The notes under the pieces: model-generated
Seen by the model: only the letters and a program-made list of their open reading frames with translations
Databases searched by the model: none
What the model was told of the DNA's origin: nothing
Program-made: the position numbers and the translations under genes
Shown: in pieces, positions 16,050 to 24,476 of the stretch
How the letters are laid out: the number at the start of each line of letters is the position of its first letter
Numbering within the stretch: the first letter of the stretch is position 1
Source of the DNA: Sulfurimonas sp.
GTDB taxonomy: Bacteria; Campylobacterota; Campylobacteria; Campylobacterales; Sulfurimonadaceae
Length of the DNA: 45,527 nucleotides
Direction: 5' to 3'
Assembly (NCBI GenBank): GCA_028684815.1
Contig: JAQUFE010000016.1
Span: 1 to 45,527 of the forward strand

Positions 16050-18551
16050 TTATTCTTTTGACCATTTTGAAATTTTATCACTATATTTTTCATAAATTGC
16101 GTTACCAGAGTCATCATCTTTTGCTTGGATATAGATATTTAGATGATTATTATATTGATCTGGAATCATTAAAATCCAGTCTGTTTCGTTTTCCCAAATT
16201 TTAACACCATCATCAGTGGATGATTTTTTATCTTTTGCATCTTCGAGGAACTTTCTCATCATCTTACCTTTAAGTGATTGGTCACAATCAATCTTAAAAG
16301 TTTTATAATAGAACTCCTCTATAGATTCAGCAAGCTTAGAGAGTTTAACTTTATGGCAACTTATAAGCTCCATTATCTTTAGGGTTGAGTATATCGCATC
16401 TCGGGTATAACTAAACTCAGTAAAAGCAAAGTTCCCATCAACGGTAGCAATGAGGTCATATTTCATAAGCTCTTTTGGTTTAAAATCTGAGTATTTACCA
16501 CGCTCTATCTCAAGGTTTGCAAAGTACTTTATATCTGGTGCCCAAGTCGGCAAAAAGACTCTTTTTTTCTCACCAACAACAGATAGGTTTAGAAGTTCTA
16601 GCACGCTATAGAGTAGCTCTACCTTACTTAAGAGTTTTCCCTCTTCTGTTATCAAACTTAGTGTTTTAGCATTTTGATGAATGAGCACTCCCATATCGTA
16701 ACCCAAGCTTTTTACAATTGCAGATGTATTTGCTATACTATTTTTTTCTAAAAGTGCAATGTTAGCTAGTTTATGCTCATCATAATATGTGTTTAAAACT
16801 ATATTTTCTACACCTAAGGAGTTTAAGATTGATGGCATTATATCAGATATGATACCGTGCATCAAATCCACTACTACCTTAAAAGTACCACATTTTATGA
16901 TGCCGTTGTTGATTTTACTCTCTATAGCATTTTTATATTTGTGACACTCTTCATGGTGAGTTGTTTCAAAGATAGTACCAATTTGAGAATAATCTACTCT
17001 ACGAAATTTTTCTGTAAAAAATGCTTTTTCTATAGCGTTTGATGAACTTGTACTTATCTTCATTCCATTTTCATTAAAGAGAGTGATTTCAGAACCGAGT
17101 GTGTCTATAGTACATCTTTTAAAGTTAGCTCCACCAACTATAGAGTCATTGTTGACAATTTCATGTCTTATTACAGGTTGTGGAGAACCTTTTATATCAA
17201 TAACATTTACACCAGAAGCCAACAATCCTCCTAAAAACGCTCGTTTGAGCATACGAGAGCTTTTATCGTGGTCTCTACCTACTATGATATTAGAACCTAT
17301 TGGATACTGCGAAGCAAAGGCTTCAGCTAATTTGGTAACCATCTCACAAGAGAGCTCTACATTACTCTTACCAGAGACACTTCCATCTTCAAATATCGAA
17401 TTTTTGTATTTGTTACCTAGGACAAGATTATTACTAACTATTGAAGCTGGTTCAATCTTTTTATCAGGCCAAATCACAACATCTTGCTGAAATGTTGTTA
17501 GCTCTCCAACTTCACAACCCTCAGACAAAATCAAGCCAGCTTTTGCCGTTACATTTATACCTATCTCATTATTATTACAAATAATACAATTATCTAGTTT
17601 TGCGCCTCTTCCAACAGTGATATTTTCCCAAAATACACTATTTCTGATTTTACAAGCTGACTTAATAACTACACTATCGCCGATAATTACATTATTTAAT
17701 TTTACATTTTTACCTATTTTTACATTTTTACCTAAAAGCACTGTACCTGTAATCTCAACAGATTTATCAAGCTCATATCCCTCATCGCTATATAAGACTC
17801 CATCGTAATACTCTTGTCGCTTACCATGGATGTTAAAATTGACCTTATGGTTTAATATATCATCATAAACTTCTCTATAGCTCTCAGGATTTCCAACATC
17901 TCTCCAATAGCCTTCTAAATTACACGCCATCAAATCTATATTTTTTTTCATAAGTAGAGGAAACAGATCTTTAGCAAAGTCAAAGTTTTCATTTTGTGGA
18001 ATATGTTCTAATATTTCAGGCTCTATAATATAGATGCCTGTATTTATCGTATCGCTAAAGACTTCTCCCCAGCTTGGTTTTTCCAAAAATTTCTCAATTA
18101 CACTATCTTTATTTGCGATAACTACACCAAACTGTAGAGGGTTCTCAACTGATGTTAAACCTATAGAGAGCTTAGAATTTTTCTTTTTATGAAAATCAAA
18201 TAGTTTTTTAAAATCAAAATCTGTAACTAAATCACCACTAATAATTATAAAATTATCATCACCTATATGCTCTTGCGCTAATTTTACAGCTCCAGCAGTA
18301 CCATAATCTCCATCGGGAACTACATATGTTATTTTAATCCCAAAATCGCTGCCATCTTTAAAATAATCTTGAATAATTTCTGGCTTAAAATAGAGAAGAA
18401 CTATAAACTCTTTAATGCCTAAATCTTTGAGCATCATCATCGTATGCTCCATCATAGGTCTATTCATTATTGGTAACATCGGTTTTGGTCTTGAGTGTGT
18501 TAATGGTTGGATTCTAGTGCCAAATCCACCTGCCATTACTACTGCTTTCAT
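16050..18551 (-). CDS. Nucleotidyltransferase/left-handed beta-helix/phosphomannomutase-like fusion
   Basis: An 833-aa three-part protein. Residues 1-230 are a sugar-1-phosphate nucleotidyltransferase (GGFGTRIQPLTHSRPKPMLP, ISGDLVTDFD, PSWGEVF). Residues 250-370 are hexapeptide repeats (GKNVKIGKNVKL). Residues 380-833 resemble phosphomannomutase. The phosphoserine loop expected near 470 (SHN) reads GGANFKRCTID, and the metal loop near 702 reads VDGNFAFTE instead of DGDGDR, so mutase chemistry is probably lost. The transferase half looks intact. Such proteins are usually labelled mannose-1-phosphate guanylyltransferase. With no glgC nearby, glucose-1-phosphate may be its substrate and the mutase-like half may be a sensor; both are inference. 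Confidence 0.85.
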   Translation of the reverse strand: MKAVVMAGGFGTRIQPLTHSRPKPMLPIMNRPMMEHTMMMLKDLGIKEFIVLLYFKPEIIQDYFKDGSDFGIKITYVVPDGDYGTAGAVKLAQEHIGDDNFIIISGDLVTDFDFKKLFDFHKKKNSKLSIGLTSVENPLQFGVVIANKDSVIEKFLEKPSWGEVFSDTINTGIYIIEPEILEHIPQNENFDFAKDLFPLLMKKNIDLMACNLEGYWRDVGNPESYREVYDDILNHKVNFNIHGKRQEYYDGVLYSDEGYELDKSVEITGTVLLGKNVKIGKNVKLNNVIIGDSVVIKSACKIRNSVFWENITVGRGAKLDNCIICNNNEIGINVTAKAGLILSEGCEVGELTTFQQDVVIWPDKKIEPASIVSNNLVLGNKYKNSIFEDGSVSGKSNVELSCEMVTKLAEAFASQYPIGSNIIVGRDHDKSSRMLKRAFLGGLLASGVNVIDIKGSPQPVIRHEIVNNDSIVGGANFKRCTIDTLGSEITLFNENGMKISTSSSNAIEKAFFTEKFRRVDYSQIGTIFETTHHEECHKYKNAIESKINNGIIKCGTFKVVVDLMHGIISDIMPSILNSLGVENIVLNTYYDEHKLANIALLEKNSIANTSAIVKSLGYDMGVLIHQNAKTLSLITEEGKLLSKVELLYSVLELLNLSVVGEKKRVFLPTWAPDIKYFANLEIERGKYSDFKPKELMKYDLIATVDGNFAFTEFSYTRDAIYSTLKIMELISCHKVKLSKLAESIEEFYYKTFKIDCDQSLKGKMMRKFLEDAKDKKSSTDDGVKIWENETDWILMIPDQYNNHLNIYIQAKDDDSGNAIYEKYSDKISKWSKE

Positions 18552-18577
18552 ATTTAAGCTCCTAAAGTTTATTTATT

Positions 18578-18853
18578 TTATAGTTTTAAAAGTGAGTTTT
18601 TTGATCCAAAGGGTGACTCTACAGTTTCCACTTCAGATTCAAAAATCCAGATATTGTTAACCTTATAACCAAACTCATAAGATGCATCACACTTTAGGAT
18701 CTTAGTTAAATAATGCTCGCCATTTTTTTTTACTTTCATCTTTTCATCTTGCCACTCATTCCATTCTCCACACAAAAAAATTTCGCATTCTGACTCTGGT
18801 ACAAATGAAAATGTAACCCATGCCTTATCGCCTTTTTTAGTAATCTTTAGCAT
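18578..18853 (-). CDS. Stand-alone CBM48-like glycogen-binding protein
   Basis: The 91-aa protein is essentially one CBM48/AMPK-type glycogen-binding domain: VTFSFVPESECEIFLCGEWNEWQDEKMKVKKNGEHY...YEFGYKVNNIWIFE. The pattern F-x-P...V-x-G-x-F/W-N-x-W followed by a beta-strand core YEFGY-V is that of isoamylase N-domains. It is not fused to an enzyme and has a strong ribosome-binding site (AGGAGGAAGCT). It may tether a partner to glycogen or sense it. It follows the only 100-bp gap inside the array. Confidence 0.8.
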   Translation of the reverse strand: MLKITKKGDKAWVTFSFVPESECEIFLCGEWNEWQDEKMKVKKNGEHYLTKILKCDASYEFGYKVNNIWIFESEVETVESPFGSKNSLLKL

Positions 18854-18893
18854 AGCTTCCTCCTACATAAATTTAATCTTATAAAAATATATA

Positions 18894-18923
18894 ATATTAT
18901 TTTATCATATATACTTTAAGCAA
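18894..18923 (-). promoter_or_regulatory. Candidate internal promoter ahead of the CBM48 gene
   Basis: In the 101-bp AT-rich gap between pgk and the CBM48 gene the minus strand has TTGCTT (18918-18923) and TAATAT (18894-18899) separated by 18 bp. It could let the polyglucan half of the array be expressed apart from gap-pgi-glgP-pgk. AT-richness makes chance matches likely. Confidence 0.3.
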
Positions 18924-18954
18924 TACTTTTTAGATATAGTAAAATTACTATTTC

Positions 18955-20169
18955 TTATTGAACTACTCTATCAAGATTTTTAAATCCTGGTAATATTTTT
19001 CCCTCTAAAAGCTCCAAAGAAGCTCCACCACCAGTAGAAATAAAACTAAAATTATCAGCTTCTTTGCACTTATCTACTGCATCTGCTGTATCACCACCGC
19101 CTACAATAGTATAAGCATAACAATCAGCAATAGCACTAGCTAGTTTAAATGTTCCTTTGGAAAATTTATCTATCTCGTAAATTCCCATCGGTCCATTCCA
19201 GATGATGGTATTTGAAAGCTCAACTGCTTGGCTAAAGAGTTTTAGAGTAGCAGGTCCTATATCTACAGCCATATAGCCCTCTAAAATATCTTGTGCTGGC
19301 ACGATTTTTACATCTATTGGTTTTTCAATCGAGTCTGTTGTTACAAGATCTACTGGAAGATAGACTTTTACACCAGCTTTTTTTGCCTCTTCTAAAACAT
19401 CTGCTGCAGTTTTTACAAAATCTTCTTCATAGAGAGAATTTTTCATATCGTAGCCCAAAGCTTTTAAAAATGTGTTGCTCATCGCTCCACCTATTATAAG
19501 CTTGTCAACTTTTTGTAAAACTGTCTCAAGTAAAGTTATCTTAGATGATATCTTTGCACCGCCTATTACTAGTGCGATGGGGCGAACTGGTTCTTCAAGC
19601 GCTTTTGAAAAAGCTTCTATCTCTCTCATCATTAAAAAACCAGCTACTTTTGTATCCATAAACTCTGTAATGCCATAAGTTGAAGCGTGTTCACGGTGAG
19701 ATGTTCCAAATGCATCATTTACATATACATCACAAAGTGAGGCTAGTTTTTTTGAGAGTTCTTTATCATTTTGCTTCTCACCCTCATGAAATCTTATATT
19801 TTCTAGTAAAAAAACCTCTTGCGAAGAAGATGCCAAGACTATATCTTGAGATCTATCTAAATCCCCAATAAACTCCACTCTTCGCTCTAGAAGCCTCTCT
19901 AACCTTTTTCTAATATTGATAAGACTATATTTTTCATAAAATGTGCCTTTAGGGCGGCCAAAATGCGTCACCAATACGATTGATTTAGCATTATGATCTA
20001 TGCAGTAATTTATAGTAGGTAGTGCTAAACGGATTCTTCTATCATCCGAGATATTATTGTGTGAATCAACAGGGACATTAAAATCTACTCTTATTAAAAC
20101 CCGTTTACCTTCGACATCTATATCTTTTAAGCCTTTAACTCCACTCATATATCTAATATTAGAAGTCAT
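18955..20169 (-). CDS. pgk: Phosphoglycerate kinase
   Basis: Catalyses 1,3-bisphosphoglycerate + ADP to 3-phosphoglycerate + ATP, reversible in gluconeogenesis. 404 aa, full length. It shows VLIRVDFNVPVD (about 23), THFGRPKG, the ENIRFHEGE loop, GGAKISSKI, the nucleotide site WNGPMGIYE (about 335) and VGGGDTADAV (about 368). Start ATG directly follows the phosphorylase-like stop TAG with no spacer; the internal ATG at codon 8 lacks a ribosome-binding site. Confidence 0.97.
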   Translation of the reverse strand: MTSNIRYMSGVKGLKDIDVEGKRVLIRVDFNVPVDSHNNISDDRRIRLALPTINYCIDHNAKSIVLVTHFGRPKGTFYEKYSLINIRKRLERLLERRVEFIGDLDRSQDIVLASSSQEVFLLENIRFHEGEKQNDKELSKKLASLCDVYVNDAFGTSHREHASTYGITEFMDTKVAGFLMMREIEAFSKALEEPVRPIALVIGGAKISSKITLLETVLQKVDKLIIGGAMSNTFLKALGYDMKNSLYEEDFVKTAADVLEEAKKAGVKVYLPVDLVTTDSIEKPIDVKIVPAQDILEGYMAVDIGPATLKLFSQAVELSNTIIWNGPMGIYEIDKFSKGTFKLASAIADCYAYTIVGGGDTADAVDKCKEADNFSFISTGGGASLELLEGKILPGFKNLDRVVQ

Positions 20170-21828
20170 CTATTCTTCTTCTTGTTCATAGTCAAACATC
20201 TCTACATAGTACTCATCTGCCATTCTTCCTGAATGAAACTCTTGTTCTATCTCGCCCATAGCATTTTTCATAATCTCTATCCATCTCTTAGGATTATCAT
20301 AATATGTTGGAATAATAGTATTTTCTAAAATATCCATCATACTTTTATTGTCTAACCTATCTTGCTCTTCTATACTTAATCTATAATCCACTTCAGGTAT
20401 TGTAAATGCATTTCTACCATCTCTTGCAAACTCAGGATGCCATCCATCGTTTACAGAAAAATGTATGGAACCATTCATACTAGCTGACATACCACTAGTA
20501 CCACTCGCTTCTCTTGTTATTCTAGGAGTATTTAGCCAAACATCACTTCCGCGCTTTAATAGTCTCGATAGTGAGAGCTCATAACCAACAAGTACAGCAA
20601 TGTTTTTATACTTATGGCTAATTTTAATTAACTCATTAAAGATATTTACAGCACCAAAGTCTGTTGGGTATGGTTTTCCAGCCCATATTATCTGAATAGG
20701 TCTTCTCTCATTTGTTATGAGTTTTACAAATCTTTCATAATCATATTTTAGTAGCCCAGGTCGCTTATACTCTGCAAATCTTCTAGCCCAAACAATAGTT
20801 AAAACTTCTGGGTCAAACATTTTTCCAGTCTGATCTGCTACCTCCTCAAAAAGGATCTTTTTAAGGTGTTTCTTTCTTGCATCAACCTGATAATCTTCAT
20901 GCTCATCCATTGCACGAATAAGTGTCTTATCTGTCCAGTATTTTTTGTCTTGAGAGTTTGTGATAGAGATAATCTCACACTTTCCATCAACATTTTTCCA
21001 CATCTCATTTGAAACAGCACCATGTATTTTAGAGACGCCATTTGATCTCTTAACACTTCTTAGAGCTGCGACTGTGAGACTAAAGTTATCATCATACTCA
21101 TATCCAGATATCTTTCTCACAGTCCCAAGGTCAAGACCAGCAAAAAATCCCATCTCATGTAGTAAGTGTATATTGTGAATCTCATTTCCTGCAGCCTCTG
21201 GAGTATGGGTAGTAAAAACAACATGCTTTTTAAGCTCACTCATATCGTTAAAACGATGATAAAGCTCATAGACTAAAGGTAGAGAGTGCCCCTCATTCAT
21301 ATGATAAATATCTATATTTTGCTTCATTGCTTCTAAGATTTTAACACCACCAATTCCCAAAACAATCTCTTGAGCGATTCTTGTTCTCTCATTTCCCTCA
21401 TAGAGTTTATGCGTAATCGTTCTTGATAAAAAGTCATTCTCATCTGTATCAGTTGTTAAAAAGATCATAGGAGCTGTTCCAAAAACCTCAGGATGCAAGA
21501 AGAAAGCTTTTATCACTACATCTTTATTGTTGATTTTTACAGTAGCCTTTGCTGGAAGCTCTTCTAAAAAGTAGTAAAATTTTCTAGTGTATTTTGGATT
21601 TAGTGTACGATCTTCATTTCGTTCTTGATCATAATAACCAAAGCTCCACAATATCCCAACACCAATCATATTTTGCTTTAAATCATAAGCAGAACGCATA
21701 TGCGAACCTGCCAAAAAGCCTAAACCACCTGAGTATATTTTAAGTGCTTGGTCTATAGCGAACTCCATAGAGAAGTATGCAACTGAGGTCGAATATTTTT
21801 CTTTTATGTGATAGTTTTGTAATTTCAT
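20170..21828 (-). CDS. glgP: GT35 alpha-glucan phosphorylase-like protein with Lys to Ser at the PLP site
   Basis: GT35 fold, related to the distant type of alpha-glucan phosphorylase: AYFSMEFAIDQ (N-terminus), YSGGLGFLAGSH, IYHMNEGHSLPL, FTTHTPEAAGNEI, and WARRFAEYKRPGL (about 345), keeping the Arg and Lys that contact phosphate in phosphorylases. The cofactor motif, normally GTSGMK, here reads GTSGMSASMNG with Ser448 (codon TCA, 20485-20487). I translated this directly from the bases. Without that Lys PLP cannot form its Schiff base. At 552 aa it is shorter than family members of 700-850 aa. It may be a PLP-independent transferase or a non-catalytic relative. Sits between pgi and pgk. Confidence 0.85.
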   Translation of the reverse strand: MKLQNYHIKEKYSTSVAYFSMEFAIDQALKIYSGGLGFLAGSHMRSAYDLKQNMIGVGILWSFGYYDQERNEDRTLNPKYTRKFYYFLEELPAKATVKINNKDVVIKAFFLHPEVFGTAPMIFLTTDTDENDFLSRTITHKLYEGNERTRIAQEIVLGIGGVKILEAMKQNIDIYHMNEGHSLPLVYELYHRFNDMSELKKHVVFTTHTPEAAGNEIHNIHLLHEMGFFAGLDLGTVRKISGYEYDDNFSLTVAALRSVKRSNGVSKIHGAVSNEMWKNVDGKCEIISITNSQDKKYWTDKTLIRAMDEHEDYQVDARKKHLKKILFEEVADQTGKMFDPEVLTIVWARRFAEYKRPGLLKYDYERFVKLITNERRPIQIIWAGKPYPTDFGAVNIFNELIKISHKYKNIAVLVGYELSLSRLLKRGSDVWLNTPRITREASGTSGMSASMNGSIHFSVNDGWHPEFARDGRNAFTIPEVDYRLSIEEQDRLDNKSMMDILENTIIPTYYDNPKRWIEIMKNAMGEIEQEFHSGRMADEYYVEMFDYEQEEE

Positions 21829-21829
21829 A

Positions 21830-23068
21830 TTAATTACTCCCTAGATTTTTATATAGTATTTCTTTACCAAGTTCTACACCTGGCTGATTGTAAGTATTTA
21901 TATTGAGTGCATGACCAACTAATGAAGTTAGTAGCTCATAGTACATTATCATAGCACCTATATTTTCCCCGCTAATCTCATCTAGTGTAATTAGGTCAGT
22001 AGTGATGCCTGATTCCATTACACTCTGCATTGTAGCTTTGCATTGCTCATTTATTAATCTATTGAAGCGCTGCTTATTGATAAAGTCAGTCTGCTCTATC
22101 GCGTGAAGTGAAATATCTGGTATCTCTAAAGGATTTTTAAAATCACTTATATTGATAAAGGTTACACTTTTATCTTTAGGCCCTTGAATTATAAGTTGTA
22201 AAAAAGAGTGCTGATCAACTGCACCAGTAAGGGATATTGGAGTCAGTCCAACACTATTACCATCTCTATCTAGCTTACCCAAAGACTCGCCCCAAAGCTG
22301 AACATACCACTTTGTAAAATGCTCTAACCTATCTGCATATGAAAAAATCACATTTATATTCTCTTTTTTTGAATTTAGATATATATAGTTTGCTTTTTCT
22401 AGCAAATGTTTCTCATTCCCACTAAAAAAACTATCCACAAACAGTGCTGCTCCATCTAAGATAGATGCAACATCATATCCTGCCGCGTAGAGCGGAACCA
22501 CACCAACAGCACTTAAAACCGAGAAGCGTCCACCAACATTGTGTGGAATATGAAACTCTTTTATATTGTGAAATGTGGCAAATTTTGAGAGGTAAGAGCC
22601 ATCATCTGTTATTGCAAATATATTTGTGGCATTATCAAGCTCAAGACTGAAATGTTTTATTAATGTTTTAAAGATTGAAGTTGTCTCAATTGTAGAGCCT
22701 GACTTTGATATTACAAAAAAACAAGCTTTATGTTTATCTATTTTTGAGATATTTTCCGAGATTGCTATTGGATCAGAATTTTCAAAAAAAATCATCTCCT
22801 TGGCATCTGGGGTTATTGGTTTTAGGATGGAATTTATCGCTTTTATACCAAGTGAAGAACCCCCTATTCCCATAATCACAATTTGGGAGAATCTATCAAA
22901 ATCCATAGAGCTTAACTCTTGTAGGATTTTTTTGGAGCTTTGAGGTAGGTTGTAATAACCTACTTCATCTCCATCTCTCTCTTTCTTCAAAGATGCGAGC
23001 ATCTCATTGAGAGAAGCACTATCTTTAGGAGGTAGTTTTCGCGAAAAATGACTAGAGAATGAAAGCAT
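21830..23068 (-). CDS. pgi: Glucose-6-phosphate isomerase
   Basis: Interconverts glucose-6-phosphate and fructose-6-phosphate. Motifs seen are IMGIGGSSLGIKAI, VISKSGSTIETTS (phosphate-binding loop, about 120), NVGGRFSVLSAVG (about 180) and the C-terminal helix Lys region GVELGKEIL. An upstream ATG (23092) is possible, but I chose ATG 23068 because it overlaps the gap stop as TAATG and removes the atypical leader MCICWKQI. This gives 412 aa, which is short like other Campylobacterota Pgi proteins. Confidence 0.93.
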   Translation of the reverse strand: MLSFSSHFSRKLPPKDSASLNEMLASLKKERDGDEVGYYNLPQSSKKILQELSSMDFDRFSQIVIMGIGGSSLGIKAINSILKPITPDAKEMIFFENSDPIAISENISKIDKHKACFFVISKSGSTIETTSIFKTLIKHFSLELDNATNIFAITDDGSYLSKFATFHNIKEFHIPHNVGGRFSVLSAVGVVPLYAAGYDVASILDGAALFVDSFFSGNEKHLLEKANYIYLNSKKENINVIFSYADRLEHFTKWYVQLWGESLGKLDRDGNSVGLTPISLTGAVDQHSFLQLIIQGPKDKSVTFINISDFKNPLEIPDISLHAIEQTDFINKQRFNRLINEQCKATMQSVMESGITTDLITLDEISGENIGAMIMYYELLTSLVGHALNINTYNQPGVELGKEILYKNLGSN

Positions 23069-24063
23069 TATTTGTTTCCAACAAATACACACATATCTAC
23101 TAATCTTGAACTATACCCCCACTCATTATCGTACCATGCTAAAACTTTAACACTGTTCCCATCTACAACACTTGTCATATCAGGAATATATGTTGAACTA
23201 TATGTTGAACCGATGAAATCAGAAGATACTCTTTTATCATTATCTATCTCTAAAAGACCTGCAAAGTTTGTCTTAGAAGCTTTTTCAAACGCTGCATTAA
23301 TCTCTTCAACCGTAACATCTTTTTTAAGATTAACCGTTAAGTCAACTACTGAGACATTAGGAGTTGGAACGCGCATAGCATAACCATTAAGTTTACCTTT
23401 TAGATTTGGCATAACAAGTGCAATAGCTTTTGCAGCCCCTGTAGTTGTTGGTATCATATTGATAGCAGCAGCACGTGCGCGGCGCATATCTTTAGGGTGC
23501 TTTACATCAAGAATATTTTGGTCATTTGTATATGAGTGAATAGTTGTCATAAGACCATTTTTTATGCCAAACTCATCATCTAAAACTTTACAAATAGGCG
23601 CTAAACAGTTTGTAGTACAACTCGCATTTGAGATAATTGCCTCACCCTTGTAATCATCAGTGTTTATATTTAAAACATAAGTCGGAGTATCATCTTTTGC
23701 TGGAGCACTCATAACAACTTTTTTAACACCATCTTTTAAGTAACCTTTAGCCTTTTCTGTAGTTAAAAAGACACCAGTACACTCGATAACAATTTCGGCA
23801 CCATGCTTACCAAATTCTAACTCTTCTATGTTCCGAGTAGAACTCATTGCAACTCTTTTGCCATTTATCTCTATAGTATTTTCATCTATGATTTTTGCAT
23901 CTACGCCTTCATGGACGCTATCATACTTGAAAAGATACTCAAGCATATCAGCTTTTGCTGTAGTATTAATAGCTACTAATTCTATGTCATCTCTGCTTGT
24001 GACTATTTTAGCCACGATTATACCTATACGACCTGTTCCATTTATTGCTACTTTTATTGCCAT
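23068..24063 (-). CDS. gap: Glyceraldehyde-3-phosphate dehydrogenase
   Basis: 331 aa. INGTGRIG (NAD-binding, residue 8) and SNASCTTNCLAP (about 150) with the catalytic Cys, then HSYTNDQNILD with the catalytic His, and WYDNEWGYSSRL near the C-terminus are all present. The start has AGGAAAAGGA ahead of it. First gene of the gluconeogenesis-glycogen array; its upstream 239 bp must hold the main promoter. Confidence 0.97.
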   Translation of the reverse strand: MAIKVAINGTGRIGIIVAKIVTSRDDIELVAINTTAKADMLEYLFKYDSVHEGVDAKIIDENTIEINGKRVAMSSTRNIEELEFGKHGAEIVIECTGVFLTTEKAKGYLKDGVKKVVMSAPAKDDTPTYVLNINTDDYKGEAIISNASCTTNCLAPICKVLDDEFGIKNGLMTTIHSYTNDQNILDVKHPKDMRRARAAAINMIPTTTGAAKAIALVMPNLKGKLNGYAMRVPTPNVSVVDLTVNLKKDVTVEEINAAFEKASKTNFAGLLEIDNDKRVSSDFIGSTYSSTYIPDMTSVVDGNSVKVLAWYDNEWGYSSRLVDMCVFVGNK

Positions 24064-24302
24064 TTTAAAATCCTTTTCCTATTTTGTAGTAACTTGACCC
24101 AAATTGGTAGTTAAACAAAAATGTTAATAGTTGCTATTATCAAAAGAAGACTCTACTAGAGATAATCTTATGTAATGTAATATAATAACACTTTTTGTTT
24201 TGATTAATACTTTAATTGATGGCTTTTGAGGTGTAAAATGATATCTGTACTAGATAAGTGACATAGGACTATTTTTATCCTAAAAAAAGATGTAAGTTCA
24301 CG
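24064..24302. promoter_or_regulatory. Leader region expected to hold the main glycogen-array promoter
   Basis: This non-coding gap separates the efflux operon from gap. It is AT-rich with several weak TATAAT-like hexamers on the minus strand (for example around 24175-24190) but no convincing -35/-10 pair. A weak foldback TAGGA...TCCTA lies at about 24266-24284. I place a promoter here by position, not by motif. Confidence 0.35.
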
Positions 24303-24476
24303 TTATTTCACCAAAATTCCTACTAGCTTTCTAACCTGAGGGACTATGATAAATATAGTTGGAAAAGCTATAATAAAAGCTCTCCAGTAAGCATTTAACC
24401 AGATGTAAAAAAAGCCATCTACTATGCCCATATTGATATAAGTTACTAGCACTCTCTCATACTTTTTATCTATCAT
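24303..24476 (-). CDS. Short DUF2798-like membrane protein
   Basis: A 57-aa ORF: MIDKKYERVL ... GIVDGFFYIWLNAYWRAFIIAFP ... VPQVRKLV. The segments KKYERVL, G-(I/L)-VDGFF-IWL and AFP...VP-VRKLV match DUF2798. Normal members have a first membrane helix between KKYE and GLVDGF, and here that helix is missing, leaving one helix (about 30-48). Its ATG lies inside the end of the RND gene with an 11-nt overlap, so it is probably translationally coupled. It may be a decayed or minimal accessory subunit of the pump. Confidence 0.6.
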   Translation of the reverse strand: MIDKKYERVLVTYINMGIVDGFFYIWLNAYWRAFIIAFPTIFIIVPQVRKLVGILVK

